From NCBI GenBank assembly GCA_019112825.1, contig DXIP01000001.1, forward strand, positions 1 to 64,000: a stretch of DNA of 64,000 nt. Reading direction: 5' to 3'. The translations under genes and the position numbers were made by a program. The notes under the pieces were generated by a model, which searched no databases, had not been told where the DNA came from, and was given only the letters and a program-made list of their open reading frames with translations. Below, piece by piece: positions 44,612 to 52,069 of the stretch. Each line of letters starts with the position of its first letter. The stretch's first letter is position 1. The DNA comes from Alistipes excrementigallinarum. Lineage in GTDB: Bacteria > Bacteroidota > Bacteroidia > Bacteroidales > Rikenellaceae.

Positions 44612-44700
44612 TGGTGCCCAGGACAAGACTCGAACTTGCACGAACGTAATTGTTCACTACCCCCTCAAAGTAGCGTGTCTACCAATTTCACCACCTGGGC
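44612..44700 (-). tRNA. tRNA-Leu (anticodon GAG)
   Basis: The minus strand begins GCCCAGG and ends CCTGGGCACCA, so CCA is encoded. The D-arm has AATTGGTAGACACG, the anticodon arm is CTACT-TTGAGGG-GGTAG, giving anticodon GAG (codons CUC/CUU). A long class II variable arm is followed by the T-arm with GTTCGAGTC. Confidence 0.95.
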
Positions 44701-44815
44701 GACACTGCCGAATTTCTCATTTCGGGTGTGCAAATATAGAGTTTATATTTGAATCCGCCAAATTTTCGGACGCTTTGTGTCGAAAAAATGATTTTTTTCT
44801 TCCCTCCGCCCGCCT

Positions 44816-44939
44816 CCGGGGAAGCCGTGAGGTCGGTGGAAGACTGCCGCAGGGCGGTCTCGGACGGTTGTGGAGGCCGGAGGGAGGCTGGCTAAGGGGG
44901 GGCCGCCGGGGAAGCCGTGAGGCCGGGGACGACTGCCGC
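44816..44939. repeat. Imperfect direct repeat of about 35 bp
   Basis: CCGGGGAAGCCGTGAGGTCGG at 44816 with a following GACTGCCGC (to 44850) recurs with few changes at 44906-44939. The whole 44701-45027 spacer otherwise holds only a terminator. Confidence 0.8.
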
Positions 44940-44961
44940 CCGACAGGAGGTGCCCCATAAT

Positions 44962-45002
44962 AAAAAAGGAACCGTCCGCCCCGATGCGGGGTGAACGGCT
45001 CC
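44962..45002 (-). terminator. Terminator of the S46 peptidase gene
   Basis: On the minus strand GGAGCCGTTC-A-CCCCG-CAT-CGGGG-C-GGACGGTTCC is followed by TTTTTTA. Confidence 0.88.
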
Positions 45003-45027
45003 CGATGGCTCTGCGGGCCGGGCTGCC

Positions 45028-47013
45028 TCAGCGGACGAAATCCATCTCGCGGAAGAGGTAGTCGGCCCCGCCGATGCGGTCGATGACGAAGAGCACGTAG
45101 CGGATGTCCACCGCGATGTTGCGGCAGATTTCCGGGTCGAACTCGATGTCGCTCATCGTCGAGCGCCACGTGCGGTCGAAGTTGATGCCCACCAGCTCGC
45201 CGCGGCCGTTGATGACGGGCGAGCCCGAGTTGCCCCCCGTCGTGTGGTTCGTCGCCAGGAAGCAGACGGGCACCGTGCGCCGTCCGTCGAGCGTGATGCC
45301 CCAGCGGCCGTACTCCTTCGAGGCGTAGAGGTCGCGCAGTTGCTGCGGGATGTCGTAGTCGTAGATTTCGGGGTTGTCCTTGGCGATGATGCCGTCGAGG
45401 GTAGTCTGCGGCTTGTGGTACTCGCCGTCGGCATATTCGTATCCGGCCACCGAGCCGTAGGCCACGCGCAGCGTGAGGTTGGCGTCGGGGAAGAAGGCCC
45501 GTTGGGTGTCCCACTCGCGCAGCCCGCGGATGTAGCGGGTGTAGAGCTCGTTGAGGCGCTTGCTCGTGAGGTTGCGCAGCGAGCGCGTCCCTAGCAGCCA
45601 GACGATGTGGCTGCGCATGCGCTTGATGCCGGAGGCGAGCGCCTCGGCGTCGGCCGACTTCTCGCCGCTCCACACCTCCTCGAAGAGGTGGCGGGCATAT
45701 GCCTCGGGGCTGCCCCACGTGTGGAGGCCGTCGAGGAACTCGGGAATCAGATAGGGTGCCGGGCAGCGGGCGGCATACTCCGCGGCGAGGAACTCGAAGA
45801 GGGCCTGCTCGGTGGCGCGGCGCCGCTCGAAGCAGCTCTCGGCACGCTCCTCCTCGTCGTAGGTGGTGGGCAGCGCGGCGAGCGTCTCCGAGATGAGCTC
45901 GTAGGCGAAGTAGGCGTCGGCGATGCGGGCATATTCGGCCTTGAGCTCCGCCACCACCGTGCGGTACTCCTCGCGGTCGGCGGCCCAGGCGGCAAAGCGC
46001 TCCTCGTAGTCGCGCTTCTTGGCCACCGTGCCCAGACGGTTGATGCCCAGCATCTCGCCCTGCCACTTCTTCCATGCGTTGGCGATGGTGGCGTGCTTGG
46101 CGGCGTAGTGGATGCGCAGCTCGGGGTCCTCGGCCTGCGCCTCCGAGATAATCTCGAGGCGGCCGGTGCGGATGGCAATCTTGGCCGGGTCGGAGCGCTC
46201 GGCGATGTAGGCCACGGCGTCCGAGAGGATGTACTCCTGGGTGTTGCCCGGGAAGCCGTAAATCATCGTGAAGTCACCCTCGTGGATGCCGCGCAGCGAG
46301 ATTTTGAAGTGGCGCGCCGGGCGGTAGGGGACATTCTCCGGCGAGTAGGGCGCCGGACGGTTGTCCTTGCCGGCATAGACGCGGAAAATCGAGAAGTCGC
46401 CCGTGTGGCGCGGCCAAATCCAGTTGTCCGTGTCGCCGCCGAACTTGCCGATGGACGAGGGGGGCGTGGCTACCAGACGCACGTCGTCGAACTGCTCGTA
46501 GAGGAAGAGGAACTGCTGGTTGCCGTAGTACATCTGCTCGACCGAGGCGCGGTAACCCTTGCCCTCGGCTTCGGCCTTGCGGCAAATCTCCTCGGGGCTC
46601 TCGCCCGCGGCGATGCGGTCGGTCACCTCCTCCATGCGGACCAGCACCCGCACGTTGAGCCCCTCGTTGGGGAGCTCCTCGGCGCGCGAGCGGGCCCAGA
46701 AGCCGTAGGTCAGGTAGTCGTGTTCGAGCGACGAGTGGGCCTGGATGTAGTCGTAGCCGCAGTGGTGGTTGGTCAGCAGCAGCCCCTCGTCCGAGACGAA
46801 TTCGCCGGTGCAGCCTCCGTCGAAGAGGACCACGGCGTCCTTGAGCGAGGCGCGGTTGATGCTGTAGATGTCTTCGGCCGTGAGGCGGAAGCCCTTGGCG
46901 CGCATGTCGTCGATGCGCGACGAGATGAGGCTCGGGAGCCACATTCCCTTGTCCGCCAGCGCGGGCAGCGTCAGCAGCAGCACGGCGAGGGTCAGAAACG
47001 TACGTTTGAACAT
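45028..47013 (-). CDS. S46 dipeptidyl-peptidase, DPP11-like
   Basis: The 661-residue product has a signal peptide (MFKRTFLTLAVLLLTLPALA) and the S46 triad: His in TNHHCGYD, Asp in the TDNWIWPRHTGDF region and Ser in TTGGNSGSPVIN. The residue 18 positions after the catalytic Ser is Arg (FDR), the position where DPP11 has Arg and DPP7 has Gly, so it should release dipeptides with Asp or Glu at P1. It acts in the periplasm on imported oligopeptides. ATG 47013 begins the signal; the frame is open upstream through GC-rich spacer. Confidence 0.9.
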   Translation of the reverse strand: MFKRTFLTLAVLLLTLPALADKGMWLPSLISSRIDDMRAKGFRLTAEDIYSINRASLKDAVVLFDGGCTGEFVSDEGLLLTNHHCGYDYIQAHSSLEHDYLTYGFWARSRAEELPNEGLNVRVLVRMEEVTDRIAAGESPEEICRKAEAEGKGYRASVEQMYYGNQQFLFLYEQFDDVRLVATPPSSIGKFGGDTDNWIWPRHTGDFSIFRVYAGKDNRPAPYSPENVPYRPARHFKISLRGIHEGDFTMIYGFPGNTQEYILSDAVAYIAERSDPAKIAIRTGRLEIISEAQAEDPELRIHYAAKHATIANAWKKWQGEMLGINRLGTVAKKRDYEERFAAWAADREEYRTVVAELKAEYARIADAYFAYELISETLAALPTTYDEEERAESCFERRRATEQALFEFLAAEYAARCPAPYLIPEFLDGLHTWGSPEAYARHLFEEVWSGEKSADAEALASGIKRMRSHIVWLLGTRSLRNLTSKRLNELYTRYIRGLREWDTQRAFFPDANLTLRVAYGSVAGYEYADGEYHKPQTTLDGIIAKDNPEIYDYDIPQQLRDLYASKEYGRWGITLDGRRTVPVCFLATNHTTGGNSGSPVINGRGELVGINFDRTWRSTMSDIEFDPEICRNIAVDIRYVLFVIDRIGGADYLFREMDFVR

Positions 47014-47249
47014 GGTTCGATGGTTTTTTGTGGGTTTTTCGTTGGGTTTTTGTTGGATTTCGTTGGGTTGTTGCGGGTCGGGGTTGCGCGGGGCTCCGGG
47101 CGCTTTCCGCGGGGTCTGTGCAGCCGGGGCGGAGCGTCGGGTGTCGGGTGTCGGGGGCGCTGGGCCGTTGCGGCCGCTCTCCGGGCCGTTCTGCCTCGGG
47201 TAGCTTCCGGGCCGCTCTCCGGGTTGCGGGCCGCTCTCCGGGGCGCGGG

Positions 47250-47870
47250 CTACTCTGCCTGCGCTTCCCCTTCGCCGGCCGCAAGGAAGCGCTCCAGCTC
47301 GACGTAGAGCCGCTGTACGGGGAGCCCCATGACGTTGTAGAACGAGCCGTCGATGCGCTCGATGGCCACATATCCGAGCCACTCCTGGATGCCGTAGGAG
47401 CCCGCCTTGTCGTAGGGGCGGCAGGTGTCGACGTAGTAGTCAATCTCCTCGTCGCGCAGGGGGCGGAACCACACCTCGCTGCGGGCCGTGAAGGTGTGGC
47501 TTGCGTGCACGGTGCGCAGCGTCACGCCCGAGACCACCACGTGCGACCGCCCCGCAAGGGCGCGGAGCATCGCGACGGCGTCGGTGCGGTCGTGCGGCTT
47601 GCCCAGCACCCGGTCGCCGAGTACCACGACCGTGTCGGCCGTGAGCAGGATGTCCCGCTCGCCGAGCGGAAAGGGGTAGGCCTCGCTCTTGAGGCGGGAG
47701 AGGTAGCGCGGCACCTCCTCGGCCGGCAGTCCGGCCGGGTAGCGCTCCTCGCAGGCGTAGCGCGAGGCGAGTTCATAGGGGAGGCCGCAGCCGCTCAGCA
47801 GCTCGCGTCGCCGGGGCGACTGCGAGGCCAGCAGCAGACGGTAGTTGCGGAGTCGTTCGTGCAGCAGCAT
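47250..47870 (-). CDS. maf: Maf-family nucleoside triphosphate pyrophosphatase
   Basis: The 206-residue product carries the Maf motifs LASQSPRRRELL, the ADTVV metal-binding segment, GKPHD and DKAGSYGIQE. Maf/YhdE proteins hydrolyse dTTP, UTP and modified nucleotides to monophosphates, cleaning the pool. The C-terminal tail is Ala/Glu-rich. It follows the FAH-family gene and lpxB on the same strand. Confidence 0.92.
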   Translation of the reverse strand: MLLHERLRNYRLLLASQSPRRRELLSGCGLPYELASRYACEERYPAGLPAEEVPRYLSRLKSEAYPFPLGERDILLTADTVVVLGDRVLGKPHDRTDAVAMLRALAGRSHVVVSGVTLRTVHASHTFTARSEVWFRPLRDEEIDYYVDTCRPYDKAGSYGIQEWLGYVAIERIDGSFYNVMGLPVQRLYVELERFLAAGEGEAQAE

Positions 47871-47969
47871 GGTTGTGTGTCGTGTCTTGTCGGTTTGCGG
47901 GTCGGCCGGCTCCGCGCGGGGGCGGTGTCCGACCGGCCGGTGGTTTTATGCGGGCCGCTCGGGGGCGGG

Positions 47970-48605
47970 TCAGCGGATGTCGAAGCAGAGCTGCTCGTGC
48001 CCCTCGAGCGTGGCGCGCAGCGTGTCGCCCGGGCGGACGGGCCCCACGCCGGCCGGCGTGCCGGTGAAGAGCAGGTCGCCCATGCGGAGGGTCAGGTAGC
48101 GCGAGACGCAGGCGATGAGGCGGTTGACCGGGTAGAGCATGAGCGACGTGTCGCCCTGCTGGCGCACCTGGCCGTTGAGCTCCAGCTCGAAGCGGAGCCG
48201 CTGCACGTCGCCGCCCAGCTCCTCGAGCGGGATGAAGCGGGGCGCGAGGGCCGCCGAGCGGTCAAAGGCCTTGGCCCGCTCCCAGGGGAGCCCCAGGCGG
48301 ATGGCCTCGCGCTGCAGGTCGCGCGCCGTGAAGTCGATGCCGAGCCCCACCTCGTGGTAGTATCGGTGGGCGAAACGCTCCTCGATGCACTTGCCCACGC
48401 GGTCGATGCGCACCACCAGCTCGCACTCGTAGTGCACCTCCTGCGAGAAGTCGGGGACGTAGAAGGGGTCGTTGTTGCGCAGCAGCGCCGTGTCGGGCTT
48501 GAGGAACCAGAGCGGCTCGTCGGCCGCCTCCGTCCCGAGCCCCGTCTGGTGGTGGAGCTCCGCGGCGTGGGCGGCGTAGTTGCGTCCGATGCAGATGATT
48601 TTCAT
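47970..48605 (-). CDS. Fumarylacetoacetate hydrolase-family protein
   Basis: The 211-residue product starts KIICIGRNYAAHAAEL and carries the FAH metal ligands in HYECELVVRIDRVG and GLGIDFTARDLQ, and the end motif GDLLFTGTPAGVGPV. The family includes acylpyruvate hydrolases and oxaloacetate decarboxylases; the exact substrate is not decidable here. Cytoplasmic. It lies 15 bp downstream of lpxB. Confidence 0.88.
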   Translation of the reverse strand: MKIICIGRNYAAHAAELHHQTGLGTEAADEPLWFLKPDTALLRNNDPFYVPDFSQEVHYECELVVRIDRVGKCIEERFAHRYYHEVGLGIDFTARDLQREAIRLGLPWERAKAFDRSAALAPRFIPLEELGGDVQRLRFELELNGQVRQQGDTSLMLYPVNRLIACVSRYLTLRMGDLLFTGTPAGVGPVRPGDTLRATLEGHEQLCFDIR

Positions 48606-48620
48606 GGGTCGTCTCTTTGT

Positions 48621-49769
48621 TTACCGGTCATTGGGGGCGGAGTCGCGGCGGAGCTCCCCGACCATGCGGCGGGCGAAGCGCTCGCTGGCCCCCGGGCCGC
48701 CGATGATGCGGCGCAGCTGGTCGAAGTCGTCGAGCATGCGCTGCCGCTCGGAGCCCCCTTCGAGGATGGCGCGCAGCTCGCGCTCGGCCGCGGTGATGTC
48801 GAGGTCGGACTGGATGAGCTCGCGCACCGCCTCGCGCCCGAGGTTGAGGTTGACGAGCGAGACCCAGGGCACCTTCAGCACGTAGGGGCGCAGCTTGACC
48901 TGGAACCAGAGCGTGCGGTAGACCACCACCTCGGGGATGCCCAGCAGCGCCGTCTCGAGCGTCGCGGTGCCCGAGGTGACGACGGCCGCCTCGGCCGCCG
49001 CAAGGGTTTCATAGGTCTGGTCGCAGACGTAGCGGATGGAGCTCCCCGCCATGTAGCGCTCGTAGAGCGCGCGGTCGAGCCACGAGACGCCCGCCACGAC
49101 GAACTGCCGCTCGGGGAAGCGCTCGGCCAGACGGGCCATGAGGGGGAGGTTGTCGCGGATTTCGCCGGCGCGGCTGCCGGCCAGCAGCGCCACGATGGGG
49201 CGGCTGTCGAGGCCGTTGCGGCGGCGGAACTCCTCAGGTGTGGGAAGCTCGGGCAGCCGCCGGTCGATGGCGTCGACCAGCGGGTTTCCCTCGAAGATGG
49301 GGGTGATGCCCTTCGAGGAGAAGTATTGCCGCTCGAAGGGGAAGATGATGAAGAGGCGGTCGACGTAGCGGCGGATGGACTTCACGCGGTATTCGCGCCA
49401 GGCCCACACCTTGGGGGCGATGTAGTAGAAGGTGCGGATGCCCTGCTCGTGGGCCCAGCGGGCCATCTTCATGTTGAAGCCCGGGTAGTCAATCAGAATC
49501 AGCACGTCGGGGGCGAAGGCGGCGACATCCTGCCGGCACTCGAGCATCTGGCGGCGGATGGTTCCCAGGTTGCGGAGCACCTGCACGATGCCGAAGAACG
49601 AGGTCTCGCGGTAGTGCTTCGCCAGGTTGCGCTCGCCGCCCGCACGGGCCATCCGGTCGCCGCCCCAGAAGCGGAACTGCGCTTCGGGGTCGGCCTTGCG
49701 GAGCCCTTCGATGAGGTTTGCGCCGTGCAGGTCGCCCGAGGGTTCGCCTGCGATGAGGTAGTATTTCAT
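48621..49769 (-). CDS. lpxB: Lipid-A-disaccharide synthase
   Basis: The 382-residue product begins MKYYLIAGEPSGDLHGANLI, the LpxB signature, and has LIDYPGFNMKMARWA, YYIAPKVWAWR and VVTSGTATLETALLG. It joins UDP-diacylglucosamine and lipid X to the lipid A disaccharide on the cytoplasmic face of the inner membrane. It is the first gene of lpxB-FAH-maf, with a clear promoter 60-90 bp upstream. Full length. Confidence 0.95.
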   Translation of the reverse strand: MKYYLIAGEPSGDLHGANLIEGLRKADPEAQFRFWGGDRMARAGGERNLAKHYRETSFFGIVQVLRNLGTIRRQMLECRQDVAAFAPDVLILIDYPGFNMKMARWAHEQGIRTFYYIAPKVWAWREYRVKSIRRYVDRLFIIFPFERQYFSSKGITPIFEGNPLVDAIDRRLPELPTPEEFRRRNGLDSRPIVALLAGSRAGEIRDNLPLMARLAERFPERQFVVAGVSWLDRALYERYMAGSSIRYVCDQTYETLAAAEAAVVTSGTATLETALLGIPEVVVYRTLWFQVKLRPYVLKVPWVSLVNLNLGREAVRELIQSDLDITAAERELRAILEGGSERQRMLDDFDQLRRIIGGPGASERFARRMVGELRRDSAPNDR

Positions 49770-49829
49770 GTGCGGAAGTGTTGCGTTGCGGCGGGCGGGG
49801 CGCCGGGCCCCCCTCTCCCGTCCGCGAGA

Positions 49830-49860
49830 CAAAAATAGCGAATCCCGGCGCTTCGGCAAA
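49830..49860 (-). promoter_or_regulatory. Promoter of the lpxB unit
   Basis: On the minus strand TTTG (49860-49857), 19 bp, TATTTTTG (49837-49830): a full consensus match. Confidence 0.75.
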
Positions 49861-49922
49861 ACTTTTCGGCCCCAAATCGGCCGCGCGCCCCGCCCGAGGG
49901 GTGCACCGCATCGAAAAAATCG

Positions 49923-49930
49923 TATCTTTG
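49923..49930 (+). promoter_or_regulatory. -7 element of the sulfatase gene
   Basis: TATCTTTG about 130 bp before the ATG, divergent from the lpxB promoter. The -33 is not obvious. Confidence 0.45.
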
Positions 49931-50062
49931 TCTTCAGAAACGGTCCCGGCCCGCCGCCCGGCGCTTCGGAAGGCACCCCGTCCGACGCTCCGGCTCCGCC
50001 CCGGTCCCGAAGAGCAACCAACCGACAACCAACCCAAAACAAAAACCCATTCCGAACCTCTC

Positions 50063-51631
50063 ATGAAGCGTTCCCCCCTTCTGCTTGCCGGCGGCATTGC
50101 CGCCGTGGCGGCTTCGACCGCCGGCTGCGGCTCCCGCCCCGAGGCGCCCCGCCGCCCGATGAACATCCTCTACATCATGACCGACGACCACACGTCGCAG
50201 ATGATGAGCTGCTACGACGACCGTTACGCCTCGACGCCCAACCTCGACCGCATCGCCGACGAGGGCGTCCGCTTCACCAACAGCTTCGTGGCCAACTCGC
50301 TGAGCGGCCCGAGCCGCGCCTGCATGCTCACGGGCAAGCACTCCCACGCCAACGGCTACACCGACAACACCTTCTGCGCCCCGTTCGACGGCTCGCAGCA
50401 GACCTTCCCCAAGCTGCTCCAGGGGGCCGGCTACGAGACGGCCGTCGTGGGCAAGTGGCATCTGGGAAGCCTCCCCACGGGCTTCGACTACTGGGAGGTG
50501 GTCCCCGGCCAGGGCGACTACTACAACCCGCTCTTCATCCGCCAGAGCGGCGACACGACCCTCTGCGAGGGCTATCTGACGAACATCATCACCGACAAGA
50601 GCATCGAATGGCTCGAACACGGGCGCGATACGACGAAGCCCTTCTGCCTTCTGGTGCACCACAAGGCGCAGCACCGCAACTGGATGGCCGACACCTGCCA
50701 TCTGGCGCTCTATGAGGAGCGCGACTTCCCGCTGCCCGAGACCTTCTTCGACGACTACGAGGGGCGTCCGGCTGCCGCCGCGCAGGAGATGTCCATCGCC
50801 TCGGACCACGACATGGATGTGGTCTACGACCTCAAGATGTGGCGCAAGGGGGTCCGCAGCCGGCTGAGCGCCGGTTACGAGCGGATGCTCGACCGCATGA
50901 ACCCCGAGCAGCGGGCCGCCTGGGAGCGCTTCTACGGGCCGCTCATCGAGGAGTTCTACCGCCACGAGCCGCAGGGGCGCGAACGGGCGCAGTGGAAGTT
51001 CAACCGCTACATGCGCGACTACCTGAAGACGCTCCGCTCGCTCGACGACAACGTGGGGCGGCTGCTCGACTACCTCGAGGAGTCGGGTCTGGCCGACAAC
51101 ACGCTGGTGGTCTACACCTCGGACCAGGGCTTCTACATGGGCGAGCACGGCTGGTTCGACAAGCGCTTCATGTATGAGGAGTCGATGCGCACGCCGCTGG
51201 TGATGCGCCTGCCGGGCGGTGCGCGGGGCGACATCGATGCCCTGGTGCAGAATATCGACTACGCCCCCACCTTCCTCGAGCTGGCCGGGGTGCCGGTTCC
51301 CGACGACATCCAGGGGCGTTCACTGCTGCCGCTGCTGCGGGGCGAGCATCCCGCCGACTGGCGCCGTGCGCTCTACTACCACTTCTACGAATATCCGGCC
51401 GAGCATATGGTCAAGCGCCACTACGGCGTGCGGACCGAGCGCTGGAAGCTCATCCACTTCTACAACGACATCGACTGGTGGGAGCTCTACGACCTGGAGG
51501 CCGATCCCCACGAGCTGCACAACCTCTACGGCGAGCCGGCTTATGCCGACACGGAGGCCCGGCTGCACGAGGAGCTGCGGCGCCTGCAGCAGCAGTACGG
51601 CGACCCGATTGAGGAGCAGCTGACGCGCTGA
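50063..51631 (+). CDS. Ser-type sulfatase lipoprotein
   Basis: The 522-residue product has a lipoprotein signal (AASTAGC) and a type I sulfatase domain: MTDDHTSQMMSCY with the first metal aspartates, the activation site SGPSRACMLTGK (S-x-P-S-R, a serine to be made formylglycine), KWHLG, and the late metal site TSDQGFYMGEHGWFDKRFMYEESMRTP. The C-terminal domain (WWELYDLEADPHELHNL) is intact. It needs an anaerobic maturase such as that at 3870-5132. The sulfated substrate, perhaps host glycans, cannot be read from sequence. It ends at a terminator. Confidence 0.92.
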   Translation: MKRSPLLLAGGIAAVAASTAGCGSRPEAPRRPMNILYIMTDDHTSQMMSCYDDRYASTPNLDRIADEGVRFTNSFVANSLSGPSRACMLTGKHSHANGYTDNTFCAPFDGSQQTFPKLLQGAGYETAVVGKWHLGSLPTGFDYWEVVPGQGDYYNPLFIRQSGDTTLCEGYLTNIITDKSIEWLEHGRDTTKPFCLLVHHKAQHRNWMADTCHLALYEERDFPLPETFFDDYEGRPAAAAQEMSIASDHDMDVVYDLKMWRKGVRSRLSAGYERMLDRMNPEQRAAWERFYGPLIEEFYRHEPQGRERAQWKFNRYMRDYLKTLRSLDDNVGRLLDYLEESGLADNTLVVYTSDQGFYMGEHGWFDKRFMYEESMRTPLVMRLPGGARGDIDALVQNIDYAPTFLELAGVPVPDDIQGRSLLPLLRGEHPADWRRALYYHFYEYPAEHMVKRHYGVRTERWKLIHFYNDIDWWELYDLEADPHELHNLYGEPAYADTEARLHEELRRLQQQYGDPIEEQLTR

Positions 51632-51660
51632 CGCGCGGGGCAGCCCCCGATAAAACGCCT

Positions 51661-51696
51661 GCGGGACGACGGACCCTCTCCGCCGTCCCGCTTTTT
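51661..51696 (+). terminator. Terminator of the sulfatase gene
   Basis: GCGGGACG and CGTCCCGC form the base of the stem, followed by TTTTT. Confidence 0.85.
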
Positions 51697-52069
51697 ATGG
51701 GGCCGCCGAGCCTGCTTTTGTGGTTCGTCCGCCGCGCCCGGCTATTTTATTTTGTCGACCGGCCCCCGTCTGCCTGCCGGCCCGCCGCGCCTGTCCACCG
51801 CGCCTGCCCGCCGTCGGCCGGCCTCCGCCCGCCTGCCTGTCGTCCGGCCCCGTCCGTTTCTCCACCCTTCCCTCCTGTCCACCGCCGGCCCCCCCGCCGT
51901 CCTCCCGCCGTCTTTTCGGTCGGTTTCCCTCCTCCGTAGGTCGCCAAACGGACGCCGCAGAGCGCTTTTTCGCAACAAAATCGTACCTTTGCACCGGGCC
52001 CTGCCGCCGGGCCGGTTGCACTCTGCGCACCGGTGCCGCCCCCGAGGCGCCCCTCCAATACCGAAGACC
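51697..52069. other. Pro/Arg-type low-complexity spacer
   Basis: C-rich words such as GCCCGCC and CCGTCC recur; no gene. A -7-like TACCTTTG at 51984-51991 probably serves the next gene. Confidence 0.55.

Noticed and set aside
44411..44641. 76-residue minus frame overlapping tRNA-Leu as an integrase remnant
   Set aside because: No recombinase motifs, and part of it is the tRNA and its terminator.
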